From positions 1 to 48,607 of the forward strand of contig CAJOLE010000031.1 of the NCBI GenBank assembly GCA_905235325.1: a stretch of DNA of 48,607 bases, given 5' to 3'. Source of the stretch: an uncultured Prevotella sp. (GTDB lineage Bacteria > Bacteroidota > Bacteroidia > Bacteroidales > Bacteroidaceae). The translations under genes were made by a program, and so were the position numbers. Below the pieces are notes generated by a model. The model was not told where the DNA came from. It did no database searches and saw only the letters and a program-made list of their open reading frames with translations. Shown here piece after piece: positions 8,277 to 17,224 of the stretch (its first letter is position 1; every line of letters starts with the position of its first letter).

Positions 8277-9865
8277 TAGAATTCTGATGTAAAGTGAAAC
8301 TGTATGTGCTCGAAGTCCTGCTGCGCCATCGAGAGCATATAGCCGGAATCGGCGAGGAACACGTCGCGCCCCTCCTTGTCCTTGGCCATGTACTGGTACT
8401 TGCGCTTCTTGAAGGCTTCGAGCTCCTTCTCGTCGTCGCCCGAAATCCAACATGCCTTGTACAGGTGTACCGGCTCCCAGCGGCACTTGGCATTGTATTC
8501 ATTCTCCAGCCGGTACTGGATGACCTCGAACTGCAGCTGGCCGACGGTGCCAATAATCTTCCGACCGTTGAACTGGTTGACAAACAGCTGGGCCACGCCC
8601 TCGTCCATGAGCTGGTCGATGCCTTTCTGGAGCTGCTTCGACTTCATGGGGTCGTCGTTCTCGATATACTTGAACAGCTCGGGCGAGAACGAGGGCAGTC
8701 CGCGGAAGTGGAGCTGCTCGCCCTCGGTCAGCGTGTCGCCGATCTTGAAGATGCCGCCGGTGTCGGGCAGTCCGACGATGTCGCCCGGCCAGGCTTCGTC
8801 GATGGTCGACTTGCGCTGAGCCATGAACTGCGTGGGCGAGGTGAAGCGCATCGTCTTCTGCTGCCGCACGTGCAGATAGGGCTGGTTGCGCTGGAACTTG
8901 CCGCTGCACACTTTGCAGAAAGCGATGCACGAGCGGTGGTTGGGGTCGATATTGGCTGTAATCTTGAAGATGAAGCCCGTAAACTTCTGCTCGCCGGGCT
9001 GCACCTCGCGCTCCTCGGCCTTCGTGGGCCGGGGCGACGGGGCAATCTCGACGAAGCAGTTCAGCAGCTCCTGCACACCGAAGTTATTCAGCGCCGAGCC
9101 GAAGAACACCGGGGCGACCTCGGCCTGACGGTAGGTCTCGACATCGAACTCCGGGTAGACACCGTCGATGAGTTCCAGGTCGTCGCGGAGCTTGCCGGCA
9201 TCCTGCGCACCGACTCTCGAGTCCAGTTCTTCGCTGTCGATGTCAACCTCCACCTTTTCCGTGACGCGCTGCTTGTCGGGGGTGAAGAGGTCGAGCTTCT
9301 GCTCGTAGATGTTGTACACGCCCTTGAACTTCGCCCCTTGGTTGATGGGCCAGCTGAGCGGGCGTACCTTGATTTCCAGCTCCTGCTCAAGTTCGTCGAG
9401 CAGGTCGAAGGGGTCGCGGCCCTCGCGGTCCATCTTGTTGATGAAGATGATGACGGGTGTCTTTCTCATGCGGCAGACGGTCATCAGCTTGCGCGTCTGT
9501 GTCTCCACGCCCTTCGCACCGTCGACGACGATGATGGCCGAGTCGACGGCGGTAAGCGTGCGGAACGTGTCTTCGGCGAAGTCCTGGTGGCCCGGCGTGT
9601 CGAGTATGTTCACCTTATACTCCACGTCCTTGCCGTCGGGAGTATAGTCAAACTCCATGACCGACGTCGAGACCGATATGCCGCGCTGCTTCTCGATGTC
9701 CATCCAGTCTGAGGTGGCGGTCTTCTTGATCTTGTTGCTCTTCACCGCGCCGGCCACCTGTATCTGTCCGCCGAAAAGCAGGAACTTCTCGGTCAGCGTG
9801 GTCTTACCGGCATCAGGGTGCGAAATAATCGCAAACGTTCTTCTTCTTTCTATTTCTTGATTCAT
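8276..9865 (-). CDS. prfC: Peptide chain release factor 3
   Basis: Translational GTPase that recycles RF1/RF2 from the ribosome. G1 is SHPDAGKTT (15-23), G3 is DTPGHQDF, and G4 is NKMD, followed by the RF3-typical [17 protein letters not shown]. The length of 529 residues equals the E. coli protein. It is preceded by rfbD with a 34-bp gap. The TAATG overlap with the Sua5 gene indicates translational coupling. Confidence 0.97.
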   Translation of the reverse strand: MNQEIERRRTFAIISHPDAGKTTLTEKFLLFGGQIQVAGAVKSNKIKKTATSDWMDIEKQRGISVSTSVMEFDYTPDGKDVEYKVNILDTPGHQDFAEDTFRTLTAVDSAIIVVDGAKGVETQTRKLMTVCRMRKTPVIIFINKMDREGRDPFDLLDELEQELEIKVRPLSWPINQGAKFKGVYNIYEQKLDLFTPDKQRVTEKVEVDIDSEELDSRVGAQDAGKLRDDLELIDGVYPEFDVETYRQAEVAPVFFGSALNNFGVQELLNCFVEIAPSPRPTKAEEREVQPGEQKFTGFIFKITANIDPNHRSCIAFCKVCSGKFQRNQPYLHVRQQKTMRFTSPTQFMAQRKSTIDEAWPGDIVGLPDTGGIFKIGDTLTEGEQLHFRGLPSFSPELFKYIENDDPMKSKQLQKGIDQLMDEGVAQLFVNQFNGRKIIGTVGQLQFEVIQYRLENEYNAKCRWEPVHLYKACWISGDDEKELEAFKKRKYQYMAKDKEGRDVFLADSGYMLSMAQQDFEHIQFHFTSEF

Positions 9866-9899
9866 TACAAATTAGTTCTGACATTGTTACCAAACAATA

Positions 9900-10763
9900 T
9901 TATATCAGCTGATTATTCAGTTTCTCAATGCACTCGGCCAGCGACTCCTCCCAGTAGGGGATTTCGATACCGTAGGTCTGCTTGATTTTCGTCTTGTCGA
10001 GCACTGAGTAGTGGGGACGGGCGGCGGGCGTGGGGTACTCCGACGTATGCAGCGGACGGACGGCGCACTGGGTGATGCCGGCTATGCGGTGGATGGCCTT
10101 CGTAAAGTCATACCACGATATAACGCCCTCATTGCTAAAGTGATAGACGCCTGGCTTCACGCCTTGGTTGATGACTGTCATGATGCAGACGGCCAGGTCG
10201 CGGGCGTAGGTGGGCGTACCTATTTGATCGAAGATGACGCCCAGCTGCGGGCGCTCGTTGCCGAGCCGGATCATCGTCTTGACGAAGTTGTTGCCAAAGG
10301 TTGAGTAGAGCCACGCCGTGCGGATGATCATGGTCTTGGCGCAGGCCTGCCGGGCGGCCTGCTCGCCGGCCAGCTTCGTGCTGCCGTAGACGCTGTTCGG
10401 ACAGACGGGGTCGGTCTCGACGTAGGGTGTGTGGCTGGTGCCGTCGAAGACGTAGTCGGTCGAAATCTGTATCAGCCAGCCGCCGCGCCGCTCGACGGCC
10501 TCGGCCAGATAGCCCGGGGCCACGTGGTTCAGCCTGTCGCACAGCTCCTGGTTCTCCTCGGCCTTGTCGACGGCGGTGTAGGCCGCACAGTTGACGATGC
10601 CGTCAATCCGGTTGTGCTCTACGAAAGCTGCCACCGTCTCGCGGTCGGTGATGTCGAGTTCCTCTACGTCGGTATTAAAATAGGTGTGCTGGGGGTTGAC
10701 CGCCTCCAGCAACTGCATCTCGTTTCCTAATTGGCCGTTACAGCCTGTAATCAGTATATTCAT
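9900..10763 (-). CDS. rfbD: dTDP-4-dehydrorhamnose reductase
   Basis: Short-chain dehydrogenase that makes dTDP-L-rhamnose in the last step of the Rml pathway. The 287-residue protein has the Rossmann loop GCNGQLG (7-13), NCAAYTAVDKAE (58-69), STDYVFDG (101-108) and the catalytic Y126-x3-K130. The other rml genes are absent from this window, so the enzyme is separated from its pathway. Its start overlaps the DUF4924 stop (TAATG). Confidence 0.93.
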   Translation of the reverse strand: MNILITGCNGQLGNEMQLLEAVNPQHTYFNTDVEELDITDRETVAAFVEHNRIDGIVNCAAYTAVDKAEENQELCDRLNHVAPGYLAEAVERRGGWLIQISTDYVFDGTSHTPYVETDPVCPNSVYGSTKLAGEQAARQACAKTMIIRTAWLYSTFGNNFVKTMIRLGNERPQLGVIFDQIGTPTYARDLAVCIMTVINQGVKPGVYHFSNEGVISWYDFTKAIHRIAGITQCAVRPLHTSEYPTPAARPHYSVLDKTKIKQTYGIEIPYWEESLAECIEKLNNQLI

Positions 10764-11308
10764 TATTCAAATTTGAGTCCTTCTTCCTTATCCTTTTTAT
10801 AGTAGTCGGCGAGCATACCGATGAACGTTGAGATTTCCTTCACGGCGTGCTCGGTGTTGGGCGTTATCTCCTTCTTCTGCAGGCGCAGCATCATCACGCC
10901 GTAGAGCGAGTTGAAGCAGGTCTCAATCTCGTTCTCCTCGCGGTCGGCTCCGCGGCTGCGCAGCTCGACGATGAACGGCAGCACCTTGTAGTAGGCCGCG
11001 TTGTAGAACGGGAACTTCGGCGACTCGAGCAGCTGCTGGTGCAGCTCGGCGAGCATCTGGAGCGTCACCTTGTTGATCTGCAGGTGGCCCTGCTCGCGGC
11101 AGCCCTCCTGGTTCATCATGCGGATGAGGTTGCCAAACCAGTCGAGTTCCTCCTCCTTCTGCTCGTCGCTGTAGTCGAAGCGGGCCACGTACTCGCGGCG
11201 TATGCGGCCCAGCGAGCAGCCGAAGGCCCTGATGGTATCCTCGACCTGCCACATATACAGCAGGTACTCGGCAATGTTGTTCTTTCTTAATTCCTGAGCA
11301 ATATACAC
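10763..11308 (-). CDS. DUF4924 family protein
   Basis: 181-residue cytoplasmic, mostly helical and charged protein without signal peptide or membrane segment. Its start (MYIAQELRKNNIAEYLLYMW) is the conserved opening of the Bacteroidetes-restricted DUF4924 family, whose function is unknown. It sits 21 bp after the LysE gene and overlaps rfbD by one base. The coupling with rfbD and prfC suggests a constant, not opportunistic, neighbourhood. Confidence 0.85.
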   Translation of the reverse strand: MYIAQELRKNNIAEYLLYMWQVEDTIRAFGCSLGRIRREYVARFDYSDEQKEEELDWFGNLIRMMNQEGCREQGHLQINKVTLQMLAELHQQLLESPKFPFYNAAYYKVLPFIVELRSRGADREENEIETCFNSLYGVMMLRLQKKEITPNTEHAVKEISTFIGMLADYYKKDKEEGLKFE

Positions 11309-11329
11309 GTTGTTACTATTTACGATTTG

Positions 11330-11992
11330 TCACCATCTCAGCAGGTTGGTCGTCGTGCCGATCAGCATGATGATTGAGCCGATGATGACGCCCACGCCGA
11401 TGACCTGATTGATAATCTTAATGCCGTTCTCGTCGAACTTCGCGCGGATTTTGTCGACCAGCCACGTCAGTCCCCACCACCACAGCATTGCACCGCCGAC
11501 GATGCTTGCAAAGCCTACCAGCATCTCGAACGAATGGTTGGGCAGCACGAAGGCGAACTGCGCATACATGGCGATGAAGAGGAAGATGATGAGCGGGTTG
11601 GAGAATGTCACGAGGAAGGCCGTCCACGTGTTGTACCAGAGTGTGCCCTTCTGCTGCCCTGACTGGTGCATCTTCTTCATCGGGTCGCTGTGGTATGTGT
11701 ACAGGCCGAAGCAGAGCAGCATCAGGCTACCGGCTATCTGGAGATAGAAGCGGTTCCGGTCGTTGCTGATGAGGTCCATGACGAACGACATGCCGAAGCC
11801 GGCGATTCCTGCGTAGATGATGTCGCTCACGGCGGCGCCGATGCCCGTGGCCAGCCCGAACCAGCGGCCCTTGTTCAGCGTGCGCTGCACACAGAGTATG
11901 CCCACCGGCCCCATCGGCGCCGATGCAATCATCCCTATGAGCATGCCCTTGAAGATGAAGTCTAATATGTTGATGGGCACATGAAACGGCAT
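11330..11992 (-). CDS. LysE/RhtB-family exporter
   Basis: Inner-membrane transporter of 220 residues with about six hydrophobic segments. The family motif SAPMGPVGILCVQRTLNKG near the N-terminus is diagnostic. It is likely to export amino acids or related metabolites; the substrate is not predictable. The open frame begins upstream at 12031, but that codon falls inside the promoter, so the ATG at 11992 is preferred. Even so, the promoter leaves almost no leader. It is the first gene of the minus-strand seven-gene run. Confidence 0.87.
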   Translation of the reverse strand: MPFHVPINILDFIFKGMLIGMIASAPMGPVGILCVQRTLNKGRWFGLATGIGAAVSDIIYAGIAGFGMSFVMDLISNDRNRFYLQIAGSLMLLCFGLYTYHSDPMKKMHQSGQQKGTLWYNTWTAFLVTFSNPLIIFLFIAMYAQFAFVLPNHSFEMLVGFASIVGGAMLWWWGLTWLVDKIRAKFDENGIKIINQVIGVGVIIGSIIMLIGTTTNLLRW

Positions 11993-12000
11993 TGCGACTG

Positions 12001-12032
12001 CAAAGGTACAAATAAATCCCCGAACGGCCAAG
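12001..12032 (-). promoter_or_regulatory. Promoter of the lysE-like seven-gene operon
   Basis: On the minus strand a CTTG (12032-12029, one mismatch to TTTG) is followed by 20 bp and TACCTTTG (12008-12001). Only eight bases separate the -7 box from the ATG at 11992, so the transcript should be leaderless or nearly so. Confidence 0.65.
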
Positions 12033-12127
12033 CAATTCTGTGATTGTTTTTAACTTAATGTCGCTTTAGCGCCTCAACCGGCGGCGTCGGGGGCTCTGTC
12101 ACTACTGATTGTGGATTGCAGGATACA

Positions 12128-12196
12128 TCCTACACTTCCTACACTCCCTACACCTGCCCGACTTTTTTAGGTGTAGGAAGTGTAGGAAGTGTAGGA
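12128..12196. repeat. Inverted repeat built from 9-bp GTGTAGGAA units
   Basis: Two 28-bp arms (12128-12155 and 12169-12196) match at 27 of 28 positions as reverse complements around a 13-bp spacer. Each arm consists of three tandem 9-bp units (CTACACTTC on the left, GTGTAGGAA on the right). The spacer contains a T-run. It could form a long hairpin or a symmetric binding site. The same unit recurs near 31.07 kb and 31.38 kb. Confidence 0.9.
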
Positions 12197-12277
12197 TATA
12201 AAGTGTGAATGACAACTATATATATATAGGCAAGGGGTAAGGAATAAGGGCTGCAACAGGGTTTTCGGGCTGGAACC

Positions 12278-12301
12278 GACACCTGAACCTACACCTGAGG
12301 T
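12278..12301 (+). repeat. Two tandem 12-bp AACC(G/T)ACACCTG repeats
   Basis: The stretch reads as two consecutive 12-mers differing at one base. Their reverse complement, CAGGTGTAGGTT, forms a three-copy tandem at 31314-31349. Confidence 0.8.
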
Positions 12302-12331
12302 TGGAGGTTGAAGGTTGATGGGCTGAATGGG

Positions 12332-12411
12332 AAAAGGCGGCGGGTTTTGGACAAAACGCGGCGGGTTTTAGACAAAAGGCGGCGGGTTTTGCTGAAAAGG
12401 CGGCGGGTTTT
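12332..12411 (+). repeat. Array of four GGCGGCGGGTTTT units at exactly 21-bp spacing
   Basis: The core GGCGGCGGGTTTT (one copy begins CGCGG) starts at 12336, 12357, 12378 and 12399, always preceded by AAAA. The spacing is exactly 21 bp, two turns of B-DNA, so all copies face the same side of the helix. Linkers between cores differ. A second array with identical spacing lies at 31183-31258. Confidence 0.9.
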
Positions 12412-12539
12412 GGCAGTCGGACGCCGAGGCAGGTGGTATTTTTCTTTTGCGCGACGTCGCCAGAACCACCGATTATTAGCAGCCCGCGCAATTCTAAAAA
12501 AATTCACGGTAATTGTTCGTTTAAATCGCAAATATTTCG

Positions 12540-12547
12540 TAACTTTG
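12540..12547 (+). promoter_or_regulatory. -7 promoter box of the ROK kinase gene
   Basis: TAACTTTG matches TAnnTTTG. A TTCG at 12516-12519 lies 20 bp upstream as a one-mismatch -33 box. The predicted leader is about 35 nt, A/T-rich, without a clear Shine-Dalgarno. Confidence 0.6.
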
Positions 12548-12585
12548 CCGCGCAAATGTACAGAAAACCCTAAAACGTTAAAATT

Positions 12586-13569
12586 ATGAACGAACAGCAA
12601 GCAATAAAGCCATACGTGATTGGCTTGGACTTAGGAGGTACGAACTCTGTGTTTGGAATTGTCGACGCACGCGGCGACATCAAGGCAACGACGGCCATCA
12701 AGACCGGCGGCTATACCACGGCGGCTGACTACGTCGAGGCCTGCGTGGCGGCCCTGCAGCCCATCATCGAACAGGTGGGTGGCCTGGACAAGATCAAGGC
12801 GATGGGCATCGGTGCCCCCAACGGCAACTTCTACAACGGCACCATTGAGTATGCACCTAACCTGCCCTGGGCTCACGACGAGGTGGTCCCCCTGGCCAAG
12901 ATGTTCAGCGAGCGGCTCGGCAACATACCCGTGGCGCTGACCAACGATGCCAACGCCGCCGCCCTGGGCGAGATGGTCTACGGCGTGGCACGCGGCATGA
13001 AGAACTTCATCGTCATCACGTTAGGAACGGGTGTCGGCTCGGGCATCGTGGTGAACGGACAGCTGCTCTACGGCCACGACGGCTTTGCCGGCGAGCTGGG
13101 CCACGTGACGATGGTGCGCGGCGCCGAGGGCCGCAGCTGCGGCTGCGGGCGCACGGGCTGCTTAGAGGCTTACTGCTCGGCAACGGGTGTGGCACGCACG
13201 GCCCGCGAACTGCTGGCCACGACCACGCGCCCGTCGCTGCTGCGCGAGATGAACCCCGACGACATCACGTCGCTCGACGTCTCGATTGCCGCCGGCAAGG
13301 GCGACGAGCTGGCCAAAGAGATCTACCAGTTCACGGGCAAGATGCTGGGCGAGGCCTGCGTCGACTTCACGGCCTTCTCCAGCCCTGAGGCGTTCATCTT
13401 CTTCGGCGGCATGGTAAAGGCCGGCGAGCTGATCATGAAGCCCATCCGCGAGGCATACGACGCCCACGTCATGAAGATTTTCCGCGGCAAGGCAAAGTTT
13501 CTCGTGAGCGGCCTCGACGGTGCCTCAGCCGCCGTGCTCGGCGCCTCGGCTATCGGGTGGGAAATCTGA
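12586..13569 (+). CDS. ROK-family glucokinase
   Basis: Cytoplasmic sugar kinase of 327 residues, most likely ATP-dependent glucokinase. The phosphate-binding loop is GLDLGGTN (13-20), NDANAAALGE (120-129) carries the catalytic Asp, and the sugar-binding E170 and zinc ligand H173 lie in GELGH. The ROK zinc cysteines are C185, C187 and C192 in CGCGRTGC. All key residues are present. It has its own promoter and is followed by a palindromic element, so it is probably monocistronic. Confidence 0.9.
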   Translation: MNEQQAIKPYVIGLDLGGTNSVFGIVDARGDIKATTAIKTGGYTTAADYVEACVAALQPIIEQVGGLDKIKAMGIGAPNGNFYNGTIEYAPNLPWAHDEVVPLAKMFSERLGNIPVALTNDANAAALGEMVYGVARGMKNFIVITLGTGVGSGIVVNGQLLYGHDGFAGELGHVTMVRGAEGRSCGCGRTGCLEAYCSATGVARTARELLATTTRPSLLREMNPDDITSLDVSIAAGKGDELAKEIYQFTGKMLGEACVDFTAFSSPEAFIFFGGMVKAGELIMKPIREAYDAHVMKIFRGKAKFLVSGLDGASAAVLGASAIGWEI

Positions 13570-13580
13570 TTCGGCAATAA

Positions 13581-13697
13581 GCCCCCTAAGTTAGGGGGTT
13601 GGGGGTCTGAACAGGCGCAGATACCCCCCAATATGTTAACAATAAGGAATGGTCTGATAATCGCTTGTTCAGACCCTCAACCCCTAACTTAGGGGGC
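13581..13697. repeat. MITE-like palindromic element before iorA
   Basis: Imperfect terminal inverted repeats of about 36 bp (13581-13617 and 13662-13697) flank a 44-bp AT-rich core. Each arm itself contains the small palindrome CCCCCTAAGTTAGGGGG or a one-base-shorter version, followed by a GGGTCTGAACA-type tail facing inward. There is no coding capacity. It lies between the ROK gene and iorA, ending 8 bp before the iorA start codon, so it probably sets the 5' end or expression of the ior operon. Confidence 0.8.
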
Positions 13698-13705
13698 ACA
13701 AACAA

Positions 13706-15316
13706 ATGAAAGAAAAGAAATTATTGTTGGGCGACGAAGCCATAGCGCTGGGAGCGCTGCACGCCGGACTGTCAGGCGTATATGCCTACCCCGGCACGCC
13801 GTCGACCGAGATTACTGAGTTCATACAGGGCAATGCCCTGGCCAAGGAGCGCGGCGTACACAGCCGCTGGAGTACCAACGAGAAGACGGCCATGGAGGCC
13901 GCACTCGGCATGTCGTTCATGGGCAAGCGCGCAATGGTCTGCATGAAGCACGTCGGACTGAACGTCTGTGCCGACCCGTTTGTCAACAGCGGCATGACGG
14001 GCGTCAACGGAGGCGTCGTCGTCCTCGTGGCCGACGACCCGTCGATGCACTCCAGCCAGGACGAGCAGGACTCGCGCTTCTACGGCAAGTTTGCCCTCAT
14101 ACCGACGTTCGAGCCGTCGAACCAGCAGGAGGCCTACGACATGATGGCCGCCGCCTTCGACTACTCGGAGCGCGTGAAGCTGCCCGTGCTCATGCGCGTC
14201 ACCACACGCATGGCCCACTCGCGCGCCGTCGTCGAGTGTGTTGACGAGCCACGTCAGCCGAACGAACTGAACTACGATGCCGAGGTCAAGAACTGGGTGC
14301 TGCTGCCCGTCAATGCCAAGAGGCGCAACGACATCGTCACCGCCCAGCAGACGCAGCTCGAGGATGACGCCACCGCATCACCTTATAATAAATATACGGA
14401 CGGAGCCGACAAGTCGTTGGGCATACTGGCCAGCGGCATCGGCTACAACTACGTCATGGAGTGCTTCCCCGACGGATGCCCCTACCCCATCCTGAAAATC
14501 TCGCAGTACCCGCTGCCGAAGCAGCTGGTGCGCCGACTGATGGAGGAGTGCGGCCAGGTGCTCATCGTCGAGGAGGGACAGCCCTTCATCGAGGACATCG
14601 TGCGCGGCGTCTACGACCTGAAGAACGTCCACGGCAAGCTCGACGGCACGCTGCCCCGCACGGGCGAGCTGAACCCCGACTTCGTGAAGAAGGCCCTCGG
14701 CATGGAGGCCGGACAGTGCTTCGACCCGTGTGCCGACGTGGCCCCGCGCCCGCCCGCACTCTGCCAGGGCTGCGGCCACCGCGACGTCTACGCCGCCCTG
14801 AACGAGGTGCTGCGCGAGTACGACAACCCGCGCGTCTTCGGCGACATAGGCTGCTACACGCTGGGCTTCCTGCCCCCCTTCCGTGCCATCCACTCGTGCG
14901 TCGACATGGGCGCATCGATCACGATGGCCAAGGGTGCGGCCGACGCCGGACAGTGGCCCGCAATAGCCGTCATCGGCGACTCCACGTTCACCCACAGCGG
15001 CATGACCGGGCTGCTCGACGCCATCAACGAGAACGCCAACATCACCGTTATCATCTCTGACAACCTGACCACGGGCATGACGGGCGGACAGGACTCCGCC
15101 GGCACCAACAAGTTTGAGGCCATCTGCCGCGGACTGGGCCTGAGCGACGAGCACCTGAGAGTGGTCGTCCCCCTGCCGAAGAACATGCCGGAGATTACCC
15201 AGGCCATCCGCGACGAAATCAACTACAACGGCACAAGTGTCATCATTCCGCGACGAGAGTGTATGCAGACCCTGCAGCGCCACCTGAAGCAGAAGAAGGC
15301 ACAAGCCAATTCGTAA
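13706..15316 (+). CDS. iorA: Indolepyruvate ferredoxin oxidoreductase, alpha subunit
   Basis: Large subunit of the thiamine-diphosphate 2-oxoacid oxidoreductase that converts aryl pyruvates plus CoA to aryl-acetyl-CoA with reduction of ferredoxin. The 536-residue protein has the pyrimidine-binding domain at the N-terminus (YPGTPSTE near 28-35). The TPP site is GDIGCYTLG (from 379) and GDSTFTHSG with following N residues (about 425-455). The C-terminal two-cluster ferredoxin domain found in longer IorA proteins is missing, as the protein ends soon after the TPP domain. It starts right after the palindromic element and is followed by iorB after 25 bp. Confidence 0.93.
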   Translation: MKEKKLLLGDEAIALGALHAGLSGVYAYPGTPSTEITEFIQGNALAKERGVHSRWSTNEKTAMEAALGMSFMGKRAMVCMKHVGLNVCADPFVNSGMTGVNGGVVVLVADDPSMHSSQDEQDSRFYGKFALIPTFEPSNQQEAYDMMAAAFDYSERVKLPVLMRVTTRMAHSRAVVECVDEPRQPNELNYDAEVKNWVLLPVNAKRRNDIVTAQQTQLEDDATASPYNKYTDGADKSLGILASGIGYNYVMECFPDGCPYPILKISQYPLPKQLVRRLMEECGQVLIVEEGQPFIEDIVRGVYDLKNVHGKLDGTLPRTGELNPDFVKKALGMEAGQCFDPCADVAPRPPALCQGCGHRDVYAALNEVLREYDNPRVFGDIGCYTLGFLPPFRAIHSCVDMGASITMAKGAADAGQWPAIAVIGDSTFTHSGMTGLLDAINENANITVIISDNLTTGMTGGQDSAGTNKFEAICRGLGLSDEHLRVVVPLPKNMPEITQAIRDEINYNGTSVIIPRRECMQTLQRHLKQKKAQANS

Positions 15317-15341
15317 TTCGTAAAACGGTAAATCGACAATC

Positions 15342-15914
15342 ATGAAGACTGACATCATACTTTGCGGCGTGGGCGGACAAGGCATCCTCTCAATCGCCAC
15401 CATCATAGGCGAAGCCGCCATGAACGAGAACCTCTACATCAAGCAGGCCGAGGTACACGGCATGAGCCAGCGCGGCGGCGACGTGCAGTCGAACCTGCGC
15501 ATTTCGAGCGAACCCATCTACAGCGACCTCATTGCACGCGGCTCCGCCGACGTCATCATCTCGATGGAGCCGATGGAGGCCCTGCGCTACCTGCCCTTCC
15601 TGGCAAAGGACGGCTGGATTATCACATCGGCAACGCCGTTCAAGAATATTCCCAACTACCCCGACATGGACGTCATCAACGCCGACCTCGACCGGCTGCC
15701 CAACGTCATACGCATCGACATCGAGCAGATGGCTAAGACGGGCGGTGTGCCCCGCTCGGCCAACGTCATCCTGCTCGGCGCTGCACAGAAGGCGCTCGGC
15801 ATTGAGTATCAGAAGCTTGAGGACGCCATCCGTCGCGTCTTCGGGCGCAAGGGCGAGGCCGTCGTCGAGGCCAACATCAAGGCATTGGCATTAGGAAGGG
15901 AGGCTCAGAAATGA
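15342..15914 (+). CDS. iorB: Indolepyruvate ferredoxin oxidoreductase, beta (gamma-type) subunit
   Basis: 190-residue partner of IorA with the pyruvate/ketoisovalerate oxidoreductase gamma domain: GVGGQGILS at 6-14 and EVHGMSQRGGDVQSNLR at about 38-54. These are the family hallmarks. It is co-transcribed with iorA. Its stop overlaps the start of the aminotransferase gene (ATGA), linking production of the keto acid to its oxidation. Confidence 0.94.
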   Translation: MKTDIILCGVGGQGILSIATIIGEAAMNENLYIKQAEVHGMSQRGGDVQSNLRISSEPIYSDLIARGSADVIISMEPMEALRYLPFLAKDGWIITSATPFKNIPNYPDMDVINADLDRLPNVIRIDIEQMAKTGGVPRSANVILLGAAQKALGIEYQKLEDAIRRVFGRKGEAVVEANIKALALGREAQK

Positions 15915-17224
15915 AACCGACACCCATCAAGAAGGAGATTGTCGACGGACTGATAGCCCAGATGGGCATTCAGGACTTCGCCAAGGCCACCATACGCGAG
16001 GTGAAGCAGGTGGCCGCCATGGCCGAGAAGGAAAGCGGCATCGAGTTTATCAAGATGGAAATGGGCATACCAGGACTCCCCGCCGCACAGGTGGGCGTCG
16101 ACGCCCAGATCAAGGCCCTCAAGGACGGCATTGCCCACTCCTACCCCGACATTCAGGGCTACCCGGAGCTGAAGCAGCAGGCCTCACGCTTTGTCAAGGC
16201 GTTCATCGACGTCGACATCAAGCCCGAGGGCTGCGTCCCCGTCACGGGAAGCATGCAGGGCACGTTCGCCTCGTTCCTCACCTGCTCGCAGGCAGACAAG
16301 CGCCGCGACACCGTGCTCTTCATCGACCCGGGCTTCCCCGTGCAGAAGATGCAGCTGCAGGTGCAGGGCGTCAGCTACGAGACGTTCGACGTCTACGACT
16401 TCCGTGGCGAGAAGCTCGGCCCGAAGTTGGAAAGCTACCTGGCAAAGGGCAACATCTGCGCCATCGTCTACTCAAACCCCAACAACCCGTCGTGGGTCTG
16501 CCTGACCGAACAGGAGCTGCAGACCATCGGCGAGCTGGCCACACGCTACGACTGCATCATCATGGAGGACCTGGCCTACTTCGCCATGGACTTCCGGCAG
16601 GACCTCTCGAAGCCCTTCGAGCCGCCCTACCAGCCGTCGGTGGCACGCTATACCGACAACTATATGCTGCTCATATCGGGCTCGAAGGCGTTCAGCTATG
16701 CCGGAGAGCGCATCGGCGTGGTGTGCATCAGCGACAAGCTCTTCAGCCGACACTTCCACGACCTGGCCGCGCGCTACGAGGGACTGCCCTTCGGACTGGT
16801 CTTCTCGACCCGTATGCTCTACGCCCTCTCGTCGGGCACGAGCCACTCGGCACAGTATGCCCTGGCCGCCATGTTCCGCGCTGCCTGCGACGGCGAGTAC
16901 GACTTCCGCAGCGAGGTGAAGGTCTACGGCGACCGAGCCCAAAAGCTGAAGGAGATTTTCCTGCGTCACGGCTTCCACATCGTCTACGACCGCGACCTTG
17001 ACCGGCCCGTGGCCGACGGATTCTACTTCACCATCGGCTATAAGGGCATGACCAGCGGACAGCTCGCACAGGAGCTGATGTACTACGGTGTCTCGGCCAT
17101 CTGCCTCATCACCACAGGCTCCCACCAGGAGGGGCTGCGCGTGTGTACGTCGTTCATCGAAGACCACCAGTATGCACAGCTCGACGAGCGCATGGCGGTC
17201 TTTGCCGAGAATAACCCGACATGA
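15911..17224 (+). CDS. Class I/II PLP-dependent aminotransferase, probably aromatic
   Basis: 437-residue fold-type I aminotransferase. PDIQGYPELK lies near 79-88 and SNPNNPSW near 193-200. EDLAYFAMD (about 219-227) carries the PLP-ring Asp and Tyr, and SGSKAFSYAGERIG has Schiff-base lysine K259. Translation is coupled to iorB and mltG by ATGA overlaps on both sides. Placement after iorAB suggests it supplies phenylpyruvate, hydroxyphenylpyruvate or indolepyruvate from amino acids; this is inferred from context. Confidence 0.85.
   Translation: MKPTPIKKEIVDGLIAQMGIQDFAKATIREVKQVAAMAEKESGIEFIKMEMGIPGLPAAQVGVDAQIKALKDGIAHSYPDIQGYPELKQQASRFVKAFIDVDIKPEGCVPVTGSMQGTFASFLTCSQADKRRDTVLFIDPGFPVQKMQLQVQGVSYETFDVYDFRGEKLGPKLESYLAKGNICAIVYSNPNNPSWVCLTEQELQTIGELATRYDCIIMEDLAYFAMDFRQDLSKPFEPPYQPSVARYTDNYMLLISGSKAFSYAGERIGVVCISDKLFSRHFHDLAARYEGLPFGLVFSTRMLYALSSGTSHSAQYALAAMFRAACDGEYDFRSEVKVYGDRAQKLKEIFLRHGFHIVYDRDLDRPVADGFYFTIGYKGMTSGQLAQELMYYGVSAICLITTGSHQEGLRVCTSFIEDHQYAQLDERMAVFAENNPT

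Larger units (their letters stand above)
12033..12539. other. Repeat-rich divergent intergenic region
   Basis: No gene is supported between the lysE promoter and the ROK promoter. The stretch holds an inverted pair of 9-bp repeats (12128-12196), a TA-alternating tract (12216-12228), two 12-bp repeats (12278-12301) and a 21-bp-periodic array (12332-12411). The last keeps frames open on both strands only because 21 is a multiple of three. The region shares all three repeat types with 31.06-31.40 kb. Confidence 0.8.

Noticed and set aside
12216..12600. Open frames on both strands across the 21-bp array, giving Lys/Arg-rich or Lys-Pro-Ala heptads
   Set aside because: 21 bp is seven codons, so the array stays open in any clean frame. 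The frames run through the ROK promoter and lack a start signal.
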